Positions 42,865 through 51,992 of a stretch of 64,000 bases of DNA are shown one piece after another. The DNA comes from VXMF01 sp965206775 (GTDB lineage: Bacteria > Acidobacteriota > Terriglobia > Bryobacterales > UBA6623): contig CBDBKU010000003.1 of the NCBI GenBank assembly GCA_965206775.1, positions 1,054,001 to 1,118,000 on the forward strand, read 5' to 3'. Each line of letters begins with the position of its first letter. Position 1 is the first letter of the stretch. The translations under genes and the position numbers were made by a program. Under the pieces are notes generated by a model. It made no database searches, was not told the DNA's origin, and saw only the letters and a list, made by a program, of their open reading frames with translations.

Positions 42865-43880
42865 GACTAGTAATAATCAAGTTAGGAAATCTAAAGCAAC
42901 AAATAGCGAATATTGTGAGTTTATACATTCGATTCTGCGCCGAAACGTACCCGAACCCCCAGAAGAACAGACACGATCTCAGCCCGAAAACCGCGAAAGT
43001 GTAGAAGTTGGGATAGGCTCTGCCCACTACGAGGTGGAGCGCCACGTGGCCCGGCCCTCGTTGATGCTGAGGGAAGGCCCGCACGGGCCCCTCCCCGCGG
43101 TGCCCGTGCTCGCGCTCGGGGCCGTCGGCTCCGTGCCGGGCGGCATGGGCGTTGTCGAAGGCGGCAAGATCCCATACACGCCGGAAGCCGCGGCGAAGCG
43201 GGAAGAGAACCGCGCGCACTGGATCGAGCGCGACCCCGAAGTCAAGTGCTATCTCCCGGGCGTGCCGCGCGCAACGTACATGCCGTTTCCGTTCCAGATC
43301 TTGCAGAACGAGGCGTCGGTATTCATCGCGTACGAGTTCGCCGGTGCGGTTCGAGACATTTACATGCAGGATGTCGGGCCGGCCGAGACCGATTCCTGGA
43401 TGGGCCAGTCGGTCGGACGGTGGGAAGGGGACACGCTGGTCGTGGAGGTCAGCGGGTTCAACGACCAGACGTGGTTCGACCGCTCCGGGACGCACCACAG
43501 CAGCAAGCTCCGCGTGGTCGAGCGGTACACGCTGAGCTCGCCGAATCACATCCAGTACGAAGCCGAGATCGAGGATCCGGAAGTATTCACGGGTCCATGG
43601 AAGATTTCCCTGCCGTTGTACCGTCGGATGGAAAAGGACGCGCGGATCATGGACTTCAAGTGCGTCGAGTTCGTCGAGGAAATGATCTTCGGCGAGTACC
43701 GGCGCAAGCCGCTCGAGAGGTAGAACAGGGCATCGAAGTGGGCAAGGAATCGCGTTCCTCTGCAAGCGCCTCCCCGCGTGCGGGGATTCCAGCGCTGCCG
43801 CTGCGCGCGCCGGCCGGCCGCCCCGTGGATCGATCGCCCCCCCAACCAGCTGTACAGCTGAGCAAGACGGAGCACCTGTC

Positions 43881-44936
43881 ATGTTGAATCGAATCCTGAT
43901 CGCTTGCTGCGTTCTCGCGGTCGCCATCTCGCCTGCAGGGGCAGCGGAGACCGCAGGGACGCCTTCCGGGCAGCCCGATCTTTCGGGCACCTACGACATC
44001 GCGACGCTCACTCCATTGCAGCGGCCCGCGAAATACGGCGATAAGCTGACGCTAACCGACGAGGAAGCCGCCGAGATCGCTCGTACGGAAGCGGAGTACA
44101 TTGCCAGGCGGAACGCCGCCACGGATCCCGAGAGGGATGCGCCTCCTGAAGGCGGCGACGGCTCGACCGGCGCTGCCGGCAACGTGGGGGGCTACAACGC
44201 CTTCTGGATCGATCGCGGAAGCGGGGCCTACAAGATCGACGGAAAGTGGCGCACGTCGATCATCACGGACCCGAAGAACGGACGCCGGCCGGAGATGACG
44301 CCCGCCGCGAAGAAGCGGGCGGCGGCGCGGGCCAAGCTGTACCGCGAGAACACCGGCGAAGCCTGGTGGATCAAGGAAGGGATCGATCCAGGGCCCTATG
44401 ACGATCCGGAGCTGAGGCCGCTGGCGGAACGCTGCCTGCTCGGGTTCGGCTCGACGGGCGGGCCGCCGATGCTCCCGGTGCTCTACAACAATCTCAAGCG
44501 GATCGTCCAGACCGAGGATCACGTCATGATCCTCGTCGAGATGGTCCACGACGCGCGCATTATCCGCATGAACGCCGAGCACGCGCCTTCGGACGTGCGC
44601 AGCTGGCTGGGTGATTCCGTCGGTCGCTGGGAAGGCGACACGCTGGTCGTCGACACGACAAACTTCAGCGACCGGCCCGCCCTGTCGGGAGCCACGCGCA
44701 ACCTGCACGTGGTCGAGCGCTTCAAGCGCATCGACGCGGGCACGCTGCTGTACAGCTTCACAGTCGAGGACCCGACCGTCTGGACCGCGCCGTGGAGCGG
44801 CGAGTACATCTGGCCCGCGACCCGAAGCAGGGTCTACGAGTACGCCTGCCACGAGGCGAACTATTCGTTCGGAGGCATTCTTCGCGGCGCGCGGATCCTA
44901 GAGTCCGACGTGCTCGGGAAGTCCGATGACGACTAG
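43881..44936 (+). CDS. Secreted protein of the GRWEGDTLVV family, unknown function (copy 2)
   Basis: 351 residues, collinear with 27357-28412. The signal peptide changes slightly (LIACCVLAVAISPAGAAE) and there are substitutions such as RRNAATDPERDAP and YSFTVEDPTVW, but all motifs remain: NAFWIDRGSGAYKIDG, RCLLGFGSTGG, WLGDSVGRWEGDTLVVDTTNF and YACHEANYSFGG. Intact. Followed 33 bp later by the DUF6152 gene. Confidence 0.83.
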   Translation: MLNRILIACCVLAVAISPAGAAETAGTPSGQPDLSGTYDIATLTPLQRPAKYGDKLTLTDEEAAEIARTEAEYIARRNAATDPERDAPPEGGDGSTGAAGNVGGYNAFWIDRGSGAYKIDGKWRTSIITDPKNGRRPEMTPAAKKRAAARAKLYRENTGEAWWIKEGIDPGPYDDPELRPLAERCLLGFGSTGGPPMLPVLYNNLKRIVQTEDHVMILVEMVHDARIIRMNAEHAPSDVRSWLGDSVGRWEGDTLVVDTTNFSDRPALSGATRNLHVVERFKRIDAGTLLYSFTVEDPTVWTAPWSGEYIWPATRSRVYEYACHEANYSFGGILRGARILESDVLGKSDDD

Positions 44937-44969
44937 CCAGAGCCCATGCGATACGAGGAACAACATCCC

Positions 44970-45419
44970 ATGACCAGAGAATCGACACCGAAGAGCCTTT
45001 CCCCCGTCATTGCCGCTATTGCGGGCGCGGCCCTCCTGCTGGCCGCTGTCGTGCCGGTCTACGCCCACCACGCCTTCGGGGCCGAATTCGACCCCAACCG
45101 GCCGCTGATCCTCAAGGGGCCCGTGGTACGGGTCGAGTGGGTGAACCCTCACACTTGGATCCATGTCGAGGTGACAACCGAGGACGGCAACAAGGAAGTC
45201 TGGATGGTGGAGGGTGGAACGCCCAACAGCCTGCTTCGCCGCGGTCTCAAGCGAGACACAATCAAGATCGGCCAGGTTGTAGTTGTTGACGGCTACCAGG
45301 CCAAGGATCGCTCTAACCGCGCCAACGGCCGGGATGTGACCTTCGAGGACGGCCGCAAGTTCTTCCTGGGCTCGTCCGGGACGGGCGCTCCTTACGACAA
45401 GGAGCGGCGGGGGCAGTAA
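44970..45419 (+). CDS. DUF6152 family secreted protein (copy 2)
   Basis: 149 residues from the inner ATG (44970); the outer ATG at 44946 is also in frame. GAGGAAC replaces the stronger GAGGAGC of copy 1 upstream. The mature protein HHAFGAEFDPNRPL...NGRDVTFEDGRKF is nearly unchanged (I to V in KEVWMVEGG). Same neighbours as copy 1. Confidence 0.87.
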   Translation: MTRESTPKSLSPVIAAIAGAALLLAAVVPVYAHHAFGAEFDPNRPLILKGPVVRVEWVNPHTWIHVEVTTEDGNKEVWMVEGGTPNSLLRRGLKRDTIKIGQVVVVDGYQAKDRSNRANGRDVTFEDGRKFFLGSSGTGAPYDKERRGQ

Positions 45420-45447
45420 GGGTCGCGCTGGCCGAGCGCGGAGGGAT

Positions 45448-45480
45448 GCGGATTCCCGGCCACGGCGTGCCGGGACCCGC
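45448..45480. terminator. Hairpin between convergent genes (copy 2)
   Basis: GCGGATTCCCGGC / GCCGGGACCCGC around the loop CACGGCGT, equivalent to 28924-28956. One T to C change leaves a mismatch in the + strand RNA but a G-U pair in the minus strand RNA. Same role assumed. Confidence 0.45.
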
Positions 45481-45492
45481 GCCATTGGCGGC

Positions 45493-46797
45493 TCAGGGCA
45501 AATATTTCTCTGACTCGACCCATTCCAGGAATGTGTCGCGCAATACCCGTCCGGTTGGCCGGAACTCGAACCCGAAGCGTCGCCACTGCCCGGACACATA
45601 ATCGTTGGTAACGAACCGGTATGCTCGGTTGGGATCGACCTCCCTGCCTTGCTTGAATTCGTCCGGCAGATCCTGCCCTCGTACGGTCGCTTCGACCAGC
45701 TCGTTGTCGAACGGAAGAATGTTCCATACATGCCGGGCCCGTACCGTACCCCGGCTGAGCGAGTCTCGCACGCCGCCGCGATTCATGTAGGCGAGATCTG
45801 CTCCCGTCGTCTCGCGAATCGCGCGCTCGACGAGCGCTTGCACCTCGGAGCGGCCTAGGTCTCGTGCGCACTGCGCAATATCCACGTCGACCCGCTCCGA
45901 CACCTTGGCCTCCCACGCTTCGACCAGGGCCTGTGCCTTCTCGTTTGCGGGGTAGCGGTTCTTCCAGACCGGGATGCGCTCCCACTCGTGCCGGACAATC
46001 CGGCCTTGCTCCGTGTCGAACCAAACATCCAGGCGTCCAAGCTCGCGTCCGTACGGGCGCAGCTTCACCACGATTCTTCCATCGACGACGAGCTCCTTTT
46101 CCAATCCGCCGTGGTCGTGACCGCTGACAAGCACGTCGACATCTTCGAGCTTGCGCAAGACGAGCTCATCCTCGTCGTCGAACAGGTGGCCTAGGACGAC
46201 AACCATGTCGGCCTGCTCGCGCATCGCGGCCACGACCGGGGCCAGGGACCCGATCAGGGGATCGGCCCGCCACGGACCGGACTGCTCCGGCTTGATCAGG
46301 GAGGGGAGTTGCGGAGTGAGAGCCCCGATCACGGCGATCCGCACGGCCCCTGCGCGGAGTACAGTCGCTGGCTGGACCAGCGTGTCGCCCTGAGCGTTTC
46401 GGACGTTGGCGGACAGAATCGGTGCGTTGGCTGTCTCCCGGAAGCTGGCGATCCTCGCCCAGCCGTAGTCGAACTCGTGATTGCCGAGGCAGTGCGCGTC
46501 GAAACCCAGGCTGTTCGCGACCTCGTAAACAGGGGTCCCCTTGAAGATGGTCGAGACCGGCGATCCTTGCACCATGTCGCCGGCATGCAGGACGATCGAG
46601 TGGGCAGAGGCGCTCTTCTCGCGCTGGATGGCGGTCGCCACATGCGCGAAGCCACCCAAGCCCCGCTCGTCAGGCAGGAGGCGTGCGTGGAGGTCGTTGA
46701 CGTGCAGGATCGTGACCTGTTGGATTTCCGCATGGACCCATGTCGCAAGCGACAGCAGGAGCAGGACGGCGGAACGGACGGCCCTGGCAAATCGCAT
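45493..46797 (-). CDS. 5'-nucleotidase-like metallophosphoesterase (copy 2)
   Basis: 434 residues, collinear with 28969-30273. Metal motifs are all kept (HVNDLHARLLPDE, HAGDMVQGSP, GNHEFDYGW, SGHDHGG), as is the signal peptide. Substitutions cluster in surface-like segments (ETANAPILSAN, PLIGSLAPVVAAMREQ). It is open and likely active; gene dosage of this enzyme is therefore two. Confidence 0.9.
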   Translation of the reverse strand: MRFARAVRSAVLLLLSLATWVHAEIQQVTILHVNDLHARLLPDERGLGGFAHVATAIQREKSASAHSIVLHAGDMVQGSPVSTIFKGTPVYEVANSLGFDAHCLGNHEFDYGWARIASFRETANAPILSANVRNAQGDTLVQPATVLRAGAVRIAVIGALTPQLPSLIKPEQSGPWRADPLIGSLAPVVAAMREQADMVVVLGHLFDDEDELVLRKLEDVDVLVSGHDHGGLEKELVVDGRIVVKLRPYGRELGRLDVWFDTEQGRIVRHEWERIPVWKNRYPANEKAQALVEAWEAKVSERVDVDIAQCARDLGRSEVQALVERAIRETTGADLAYMNRGGVRDSLSRGTVRARHVWNILPFDNELVEATVRGQDLPDEFKQGREVDPNRAYRFVTNDYVSGQWRRFGFEFRPTGRVLRDTFLEWVESEKYLP

Positions 46798-47109
46798 AGG
46801 CCTTCAGTTTCACATCTCCCGTCGGACGTGCCGGGCGGATGCGAAAAAACGTAGATCGCCTAACGGGGCCATCCCGGCGAGTTTTCAGGCACAAGGGCCG
46901 CTTGCCCCCTCCGACGCTGATTCCAATCAAGGCTCCGCCTAGGCGCGCCCGAAGCCCAAGCCTTCGGCGAAATGGTCCGAATGTCCGCCAGTTAATGGGC
47001 GCTTTGCCTCGAACCCTGCCGGAGTCAGCTCCTTGCCTCCGCGAGCCCGCTTGCCACAGTCCGGGGTTCGGCTGGTAGCGGATGCCCACGAGCCAAATTC
47101 CCGATCGAT

Positions 47110-47534
47110 TCATTCGAGCGGGGGAACGATTCTCGCATTGATTTGAGTCCACTGCTTGCGGAACGCACTCACATCCGGCTGATCGGCGTCGATCGAGCTA
47201 TGGAGGGCCTTGCCGCTCAGAACGAGCGGTGCTTCCTCTTCTGGAAGCCAGGCGGCCAGCTCATTCTTATGCGCCAGCAGCGACGGATCGGCCGACAGGT
47301 TCTCCCATTCCTGGGGATCGACCGAGTGGCGATAGAGCTCCTCGCTGCCATCAAAGTAGTGGATGTAGCGCCACTTGCGGGTACGGATCGCGTAGTTGCC
47401 CCTGCCCCAAGTCGTGATGGCAGGCTCGGCCCTCGCGAGGGTAGGGTCTTCCATCAGCGGGACTAGGCTGGCGCCATCGACGTAGGCCGGTTGTGCCAGA
47501 CCGGCGAGTTCGGTCAGTGTTGGGTAGATGTCAA
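47110..47534 (-). pseudogene. Sulfatase C-terminal fragment (copy 2)
   Basis: Encodes VDIYPTLTELAGLAQPAYVD, PLMEDPTLARAEPAITTWGR, YIHYFDGSEELYRHSVDPQE and the same C-terminus as copy 1 (NARIVPPLE). The homology to copy 1 ends in the VDIYPT segment at 47534, so the catalytic part is absent. No start codon or signal. Confidence 0.85.
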
Positions 47535-47583
47535 CTAACCAGTGTCTGCGACACTTGCCATATGCGCCCGATCCGCCCCATCT

Positions 47584-47886
47584 TCACCCGCCGGAAATCG
47601 CCAAAACCCGTTGGATATCCGATTTTCGGCGCAGGATATCAATGAAATACGGATTTTCGGCGCAGGCACTATATACAAGCGACGCCACGGAAATGAAACG
47701 CCTGCCGTGGCGGTTGGCGATGGCTTTCAGCGAGCGAATCTCGTCGTCCGACATCGCAATCACGTTCTTGCCCCAGGCGGTCCGGATCTCGAGCTCGGGG
47801 ATCCCGAGCTCGACAGCCGTTTCGCAGACTCTCCCGAAGTCCTGGGACAACTCGTCCGTGATGATGCCAACCGGGAATTCAGCCAT
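47584..47886 (-). pseudogene. Sugar phosphate isomerase/epimerase 5' fragment
   Basis: The ATG at 47886 opens MAEFPVGIITDELSQDFGRV, then CETAVELGIPELEIRTAWGKN, IRSLKAIANRHGRRFISVAS and LVYSACAENPYF, the first quarter of a xylose-isomerase-like TIM barrel (COG1082). Identity ends near 47650, close to the right edge of duplication copy 2; the last residues are not family-like. The rest of the gene is lost. A 15-bp direct repeat, GATTTTCGGCGCAGG, lies at the break (near 47622 and 47652). Confidence 0.75.
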
Positions 47887-47939
47887 GACAGTCCATCCTA
47901 TCGCAGGCTCCCTGCCGTCGCCGACGAGCGCATCCCTGC

Positions 47940-48680
47940 CTATCGGTCCAGGATGTAGGCCCCTTGAGATGGCTCTCTCTCGAACCCGACAACCCGCAGG
48001 TTGTCTCCGAAGGCGGTCTCGAACTGCTTGCGAACCCGGTCTTGGATCACCGCAGCTTCCGGGCGGGGCAGTTGTGATATCCGTGCCGGGATCTCGATGC
48101 GCATCGCGCCCTGCCCGCGGTCGGGCCGCCTTCCGGCTAGGCATTCGATGACCGAAGGGCGGCTCAGGTGCCATGCCGCGACCAAGCGGTCGGTGGGGAG
48201 CGAGCCGTGCAGCTCGCTCGAGGTGACGCCATAGAAGTTCGGAAGGTACGCCTCGATCGAGGTGCCGAGCTTCTCGATGTTGAAGTAGGCGTTGCGCGCC
48301 TGCAACGGGTCGAACGTCCACTCGATGAGGTCGAGCCCTGCGGCGAGCGCTTCCTCTCGCTGCCGCAGCTTCAGTTTGCGCCCGATGCCGAGGTTGTGGA
48401 TGGACGGGTCCACGCCCGCCATGTGGCTGTGCCAGTATGCCTTCCGATTCGGCTTGAACGCCGCGAACGCCAGAGTGTAGCCCACAAGGTCGTTCCCTAG
48501 GAACGCCCCTAGCGACGACCCGCCGATGTGCTGGAACACTCCGAACAGCCGCGATGCGACGGTGTCGGTTTCGTCGAAGCCCCAGATCAGATTCTGCAGC
48601 CTTAGCGTCGCGTGGAACTCTTCAAGCGATTCGAGCGGCCGGATCTCGAGATTCCTCAGGTCTGCTTGGCTCTCTGCCAT
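47940..48680 (-). CDS. GNAT-like acetyltransferase (COG3375 type)
   Basis: 246 residues from the ATG at 48680, which overlaps the mazG stop by 25 nt. It reads LRLQNLIWGFDETDTVASRL, FLGNDLVGYTLAFAAFKPNR, HSHMAGVDPSIHNLGIGRKLK (acetyl-CoA loop, Q/RxxGxG/A-like NLGIGRKL) and EWTFDPLQARNAYFNIEKLG. This is the conserved COG3375 pattern of predicted acetyltransferases; substrate unknown. The coupling to mazG suggests cotranscription. Confidence 0.8.
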   Translation of the reverse strand: MAESQADLRNLEIRPLESLEEFHATLRLQNLIWGFDETDTVASRLFGVFQHIGGSSLGAFLGNDLVGYTLAFAAFKPNRKAYWHSHMAGVDPSIHNLGIGRKLKLRQREEALAAGLDLIEWTFDPLQARNAYFNIEKLGTSIEAYLPNFYGVTSSELHGSLPTDRLVAAWHLSRPSVIECLAGRRPDRGQGAMRIEIPARISQLPRPEAAVIQDRVRKQFETAFGDNLRVVGFEREPSQGAYILDR

Positions 48681-49438
48681 AACGCTTCCAGCTCGTCGGG
48701 ATCGCAGTCCCCGAGGGTCCGCCCGCGCCCGGCAAGCTCTTGCTCCATCGCTCCAACCCGGCCTCTGAACTTTGCGTTCGCCCGTCTTAGCGCGAGCTCC
48801 GGGTCCACGCCTGCGAAGCGGGCCACGTTCACCGCCATGAACAGCAGGTCTCCGACCTCGTCCTCGATCAGATCCAGATCCCCGGACCGCCGAGCCTCGC
48901 CGACTTCGCGGAACTCCTCTTCGATTTTGGCGCCCATGTCCTCGAATTGCTGCCAGTCGAAACCCGCTTTGGCCGCCTTCTTGCCCACCTGGCTGGCTTC
49001 GAGCATTGCTGGCTGGTTGCGAGCAACGGTGTCCAGCAGCCCGGAATCGGAGCGGCCGGGCTTCTCCTGCGCCTTGATTTCGTCCCAGCGCAGCTTGACA
49101 TCTTCCGCGGTCGCCAGCGATTCCGACTCGAACACGTGTGGGTGCCTGCGGACGAGCTTGTCGTTGATGCAGCGAAGGACTCGCTCGATATCGAATAGCC
49201 CCTGACTGCTGGCTATCTCTGCCTGAAAGACGACCTGGAGCTGGAGATCGCCGAGCTCTTCCGCCAGTCCGTCCCAATCCTCCCGGTCGATCGCATCAAG
49301 CACCTCGTAGGTTTCTTCGACGACGTACCTTCGCAAGCTCGCCAGGGTCTGCTCCCGGTCCCAAGGGCAGCCGTCCGGCGAACGCAGCTTGCGCATGATC
49401 CCTAAGAGCTTCGAGAATTCCTGCGCAGCCACGGTCAT
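48656..49438 (-). CDS. mazG: Nucleoside triphosphate pyrophosphohydrolase MazG
   Basis: 260 residues from the ATG at 49438 (longer starts at 49474 or 49453 are possible). Two MazG domains: the first with LRSPDGCPWDREQTLASLRR, VVEETYEVLDAIDRED and EELGDLQLQVVFQA; the second with KIEEEFREVGEARRSG and IEDEVGDLLFMAVNVARF. The EExxE and ExxD sets bind Mg. It hydrolyses NTPs to NMP and pyrophosphate, cleaning the nucleotide pool. Length and motifs match the E. coli type. Confidence 0.94.
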   Translation of the reverse strand: MTVAAQEFSKLLGIMRKLRSPDGCPWDREQTLASLRRYVVEETYEVLDAIDREDWDGLAEELGDLQLQVVFQAEIASSQGLFDIERVLRCINDKLVRRHPHVFESESLATAEDVKLRWDEIKAQEKPGRSDSGLLDTVARNQPAMLEASQVGKKAAKAGFDWQQFEDMGAKIEEEFREVGEARRSGDLDLIEDEVGDLLFMAVNVARFAGVDPELALRRANAKFRGRVGAMEQELAGRGRTLGDCDPDELEALWQRAKQT

Positions 49439-49630
49439 CGCCGAGACTCCCATGGTACCGGGCGGGCCCCGCACGGACCCTCCGTTCCATTCGGGTGCGC
49501 CGAGCGCTGCCGGCTGCTCGAAGTGGCATTCGCCGCATCGCTGCCGAGGCGCTCGCGGTCCACTCTGGCATCGAAAGACAAAGGGTGGTCGGCCACGAGT
49601 CCCTGTGCTACCTTATTGCTCGATCCGACC

Positions 49631-51124
49631 ATGACTTACACCATTCGAGGGCTTTTCACGGCGGTCGTGACGGCGGTTCTATTCGGGGCTTGCTCGGCCG
49701 AGGCACCTAAGGCCAAGCCGAACATCCTGTTCATCGCCATCGACGACCTCAACGACTGGGTCGGGCCTTTGGACGGGCATCCCCAAGTGCAGACGCCCCA
49801 CATGGATAGGCTCGCTGCCCGGGGCACGACCTTCTACAACGCTCACACCCAAGCCCCTCTCTGCAATCCGGCGAGGACCAGCCTCATGCTAGGTCGCCGG
49901 CCGTCGAGCACGGGCATCTACGGCCTGGCGCCCTGGTTTCGCGAGGTTGAGGCCTTGAAGGACATCGAGTCTCTCCCCCAGTTCTTCGCGCGGCACGGGT
50001 ACACCACGCACTCGACCGGCAAGATCTACCACGGCCGGTACGGGCGGGGAGATGACGACACTGAGTTCCAGGTTCTAGGGCCGCCGTCCGGCGTCGGTGC
50101 CCGGCCTGACGAGAAAATGGTCCAGACTCCTCAAAATCATGCCCTCATGGATTGGGGTACGTTCCCCCACAAGGACGAGGACAAGGGCGACTGGGCGGTC
50201 GCTAGCTGGGCCGTCGAGCAGCTCGAAGGCCCGCTCAGCGGCCCCCAGGAGCAGCCGTTCTTCCTAGCCTCCGGGTTCTTCCTGCCGCACGTCCCGTGCT
50301 ACGTCACCCAGGAGTGGTACGACATGTACCCCAAGGATTCCGTGCAGATCCCGGAAATCCGCCGCGACGACCGGGAGGACACGCCCCGGTTCAGCTGGTA
50401 CCTGCATTGGAAGCTTCCCGAGCCGCGGCTGAAGTTCCTCGAGGAGGCGGACGAGTGGCACAACCTCGTCGCGTCGTATCTCGCCTCGATCACCTTCGTT
50501 GACAGTCAGGTCGGGCGGCTCCTCGACGCTCTCGAGGCCAGCGGCCACGCCGACAACACGGTCGTCGTGCTCTGGTCGGACCACGGGTGGCATCTCGGCG
50601 AGAAGCTCATCACTGGCAAGAACACCCTCTGGGACCGCTCCGCGCGCGTGCCGCTGATTTTCGCTGGTCCGGGGGTGTCGCAAGGGGCCCGGGTCACAAG
50701 CCCGGCCGAGCTGCTTGACATCTATCCGACTCTTGTTGACCTAGCGGGCCTGCCATCGCAGGAGGGTCTCGAGGGGCACAGCCTCCTGCCGCAGCTGCAC
50801 GACGCCAGCGCTCCGCGCGAATGGCCCGCGATCACGACTCACAACGCCGGGAACCACGGCGTACGCTCCGAGCGGTGGCGCTACATCGTCTACGCGGACG
50901 GCAGCGAGGAGCTGTACGACATGGAGAGCGACCCGCAGGAGTTCGACAACCTGGCAGGGGACGCCCAGTACGCGGAGGTCATCGCCGAGCACCGGAAGTT
51001 CCTTCCCGGGTCCGACCTGCCGCCCGCCCCCGGGAGCCGGGCCCGGGTACTGACCTACGACGAGGGCCGCGTGGTCTGGGAAGGAGCGGACGTCGGAGAG
51101 AACGACCCGATTCCAGAGCTTTGA
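49631..51124 (+). CDS. Type I sulfatase, iduronate-2-sulfatase-like lipoprotein
   Basis: 497 residues from the ATG at 49631; the frame extends upstream, but this start gives a signal peptide with a lipobox-like LFGAC (Cys21). PNILFIAIDDLNDW is the metal site of the iduronate-2-sulfatase/choline-sulfatase branch; the formylglycine motif is CNPAR (Cys78). VVVLWSDHGWHLGEKLITGK is the second metal site. C-terminal SEELYDMESDPQEFDNLAGD is standard. It shares this branch with the decayed sulfatase at 30575. Followed 16 bp later by kdsB. Confidence 0.9.
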   Translation: MTYTIRGLFTAVVTAVLFGACSAEAPKAKPNILFIAIDDLNDWVGPLDGHPQVQTPHMDRLAARGTTFYNAHTQAPLCNPARTSLMLGRRPSSTGIYGLAPWFREVEALKDIESLPQFFARHGYTTHSTGKIYHGRYGRGDDDTEFQVLGPPSGVGARPDEKMVQTPQNHALMDWGTFPHKDEDKGDWAVASWAVEQLEGPLSGPQEQPFFLASGFFLPHVPCYVTQEWYDMYPKDSVQIPEIRRDDREDTPRFSWYLHWKLPEPRLKFLEEADEWHNLVASYLASITFVDSQVGRLLDALEASGHADNTVVVLWSDHGWHLGEKLITGKNTLWDRSARVPLIFAGPGVSQGARVTSPAELLDIYPTLVDLAGLPSQEGLEGHSLLPQLHDASAPREWPAITTHNAGNHGVRSERWRYIVYADGSEELYDMESDPQEFDNLAGDAQYAEVIAEHRKFLPGSDLPPAPGSRARVLTYDEGRVVWEGADVGENDPIPEL

Positions 51125-51140
51125 GTCAGAATGGGAAGAG

Positions 51141-51884
51141 TTGTCTGAATCCGTACTCGGGGTGATCCCCGCCCGCTTCGCTTCCCGTCGCTTCGAAGGC
51201 AAGCCCCTCGCCTCGCTCGGCGGCAAGCCTCTAGTCCAGCACGTGTACGAGCGCGCCTCGGAGTGCGCGCTCTTTGAGCGCGTTGTCGTCGCGACCGACG
51301 ACGGTCGGATCCAATCGGCTGTCGAGGAGTTCGGCGGCCGTTCGGTGATGACCTCGTCAAATCATCTGTCCGGCACGGACCGGGTCGCTGAAGTCGCAGC
51401 CAGCGACGATTCGGCCATCATCGTCAACGTCCAGGGCGACGAGCCGTTCGTGAATGCTAGCGTGCTTGCGCAAGTGGTTCGACCTCTGCTGGCCGCCGAC
51501 GGGCCGCCGATGTCGACTCTATGCAAGAGACTCGAGGGCCCGGCCCTGCTGCGCGATCCCAACGTCGTCAAGGTTGTCGTTGGCCGGGGTGGTGATGCCC
51601 TCTACTTCTCGCGGAGCCCGATCCCGTTTCCGGGGCGGGGAGGGCTGTACGCAGCGTGGGAGCACATCGGCATATACGCATACCGGCGGGAATTCCTGCT
51701 AGCGTTCAGCCGCATGGAACCGACCGAGCTCGAGGCCATCGAGGGGCTCGAGCAGTTGCGGGCCTTGGAGCACGGGCACCGGATCGCAGTCGTCCCGACG
51801 GAGGATCATGTCGGGGTGAGTGTCGACACGCCGGAGGATCTTGAGCACGCCCGGCGCGTGTTGCGCGAGAATAGGAATGGCTGA
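51141..51884 (+). CDS. kdsB: 3-deoxy-manno-octulosonate cytidylyltransferase
   Basis: 247 residues, TTG start at 51141 after GGGAAGAG. It activates Kdo with CTP for lipopolysaccharide inner core synthesis. Motifs: GVIPARFASRRFEGKPL (nucleotide loop), VVVATDD, NVQGDEPFV (Mg/CMP site), YFSRSPIPF and HIGIYAYRREFL, all canonical. Its presence argues for an outer membrane with Kdo-containing LPS. Confidence 0.95.
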   Translation: MSESVLGVIPARFASRRFEGKPLASLGGKPLVQHVYERASECALFERVVVATDDGRIQSAVEEFGGRSVMTSSNHLSGTDRVAEVAASDDSAIIVNVQGDEPFVNASVLAQVVRPLLAADGPPMSTLCKRLEGPALLRDPNVVKVVVGRGGDALYFSRSPIPFPGRGGLYAAWEHIGIYAYRREFLLAFSRMEPTELEAIEGLEQLRALEHGHRIAVVPTEDHVGVSVDTPEDLEHARRVLRENRNG

Positions 51885-51992
51885 CGGGGCGCGCCCGCGC
51901 GTATTGTGGTTTCCCCCTCGGCTTCTTCTACAATAGGAAGTAGGTCGCGGCGTTCCGAGTCCCCGGAGCGCTCGCATTTTTCGGGGGTAGGA

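Larger units (their letters stand above)
40813..43012. mobile_element. MITE-like element carrying a nested IS
   Basis: Comparison with the uninterrupted copy 1 (AAGCCATAGGATCTG) defines the insert exactly. Ends are CCCAAGTTC (40813-40821) and GAAGTTGGG (43004-43012), inverted with one mismatch. ATAG is present on both sides (40809-40812, 43013-43016) and once in copy 1, so it is the target duplication. Without the nested IS and one 15-bp repeat the element is about 240 bp, AT-richer than its surroundings and without a gene: a nonautonomous element. Confidence 0.8.
40680..43723 (+). pseudogene. GRWEGDTLVV-family gene split by mobile DNA (copy 2)
   Basis: The GTG at 40680 starts a signal peptide like that of the gene at 26360 and the frame continues to LNGIWQAIA, where the coding sequence is interrupted at 40812. 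It resumes at 43017 with SAHYEVERHVARPS and runs to the same stop as copy 1 (LERstop at 43723). The insertion is a short element with ATAG target duplications that itself carries an IS. A reading frame crosses the right junction from inside the element (from 42809), but without signal peptide. The gene is therefore probably dead in this copy. Confidence 0.9.
39501..47534. repeat. Duplicated block, copy 2 (8.0 kb including a 2.2-kb insertion)
   Basis: Second copy of 25180-30999 in direct orientation. After removing the insertion and its target duplication (40813-43016) the length is nearly the same as copy 1. The left edge abuts an ISKra4-like remnant; the right edge (after AGATGTCAA) runs into GTGTCTGCGACAC and a truncated isomerase gene. 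All genes except the split one and the sulfatase end remain open, with a bias toward synonymous-looking changes. Confidence 0.95.

Noticed and set aside
42095..43990. A 631-codon minus-strand frame spanning the IS and the split gene
   Set aside because: It is out of frame with the transposase and crosses insertion borders; composition is repetitive and non-protein-like.
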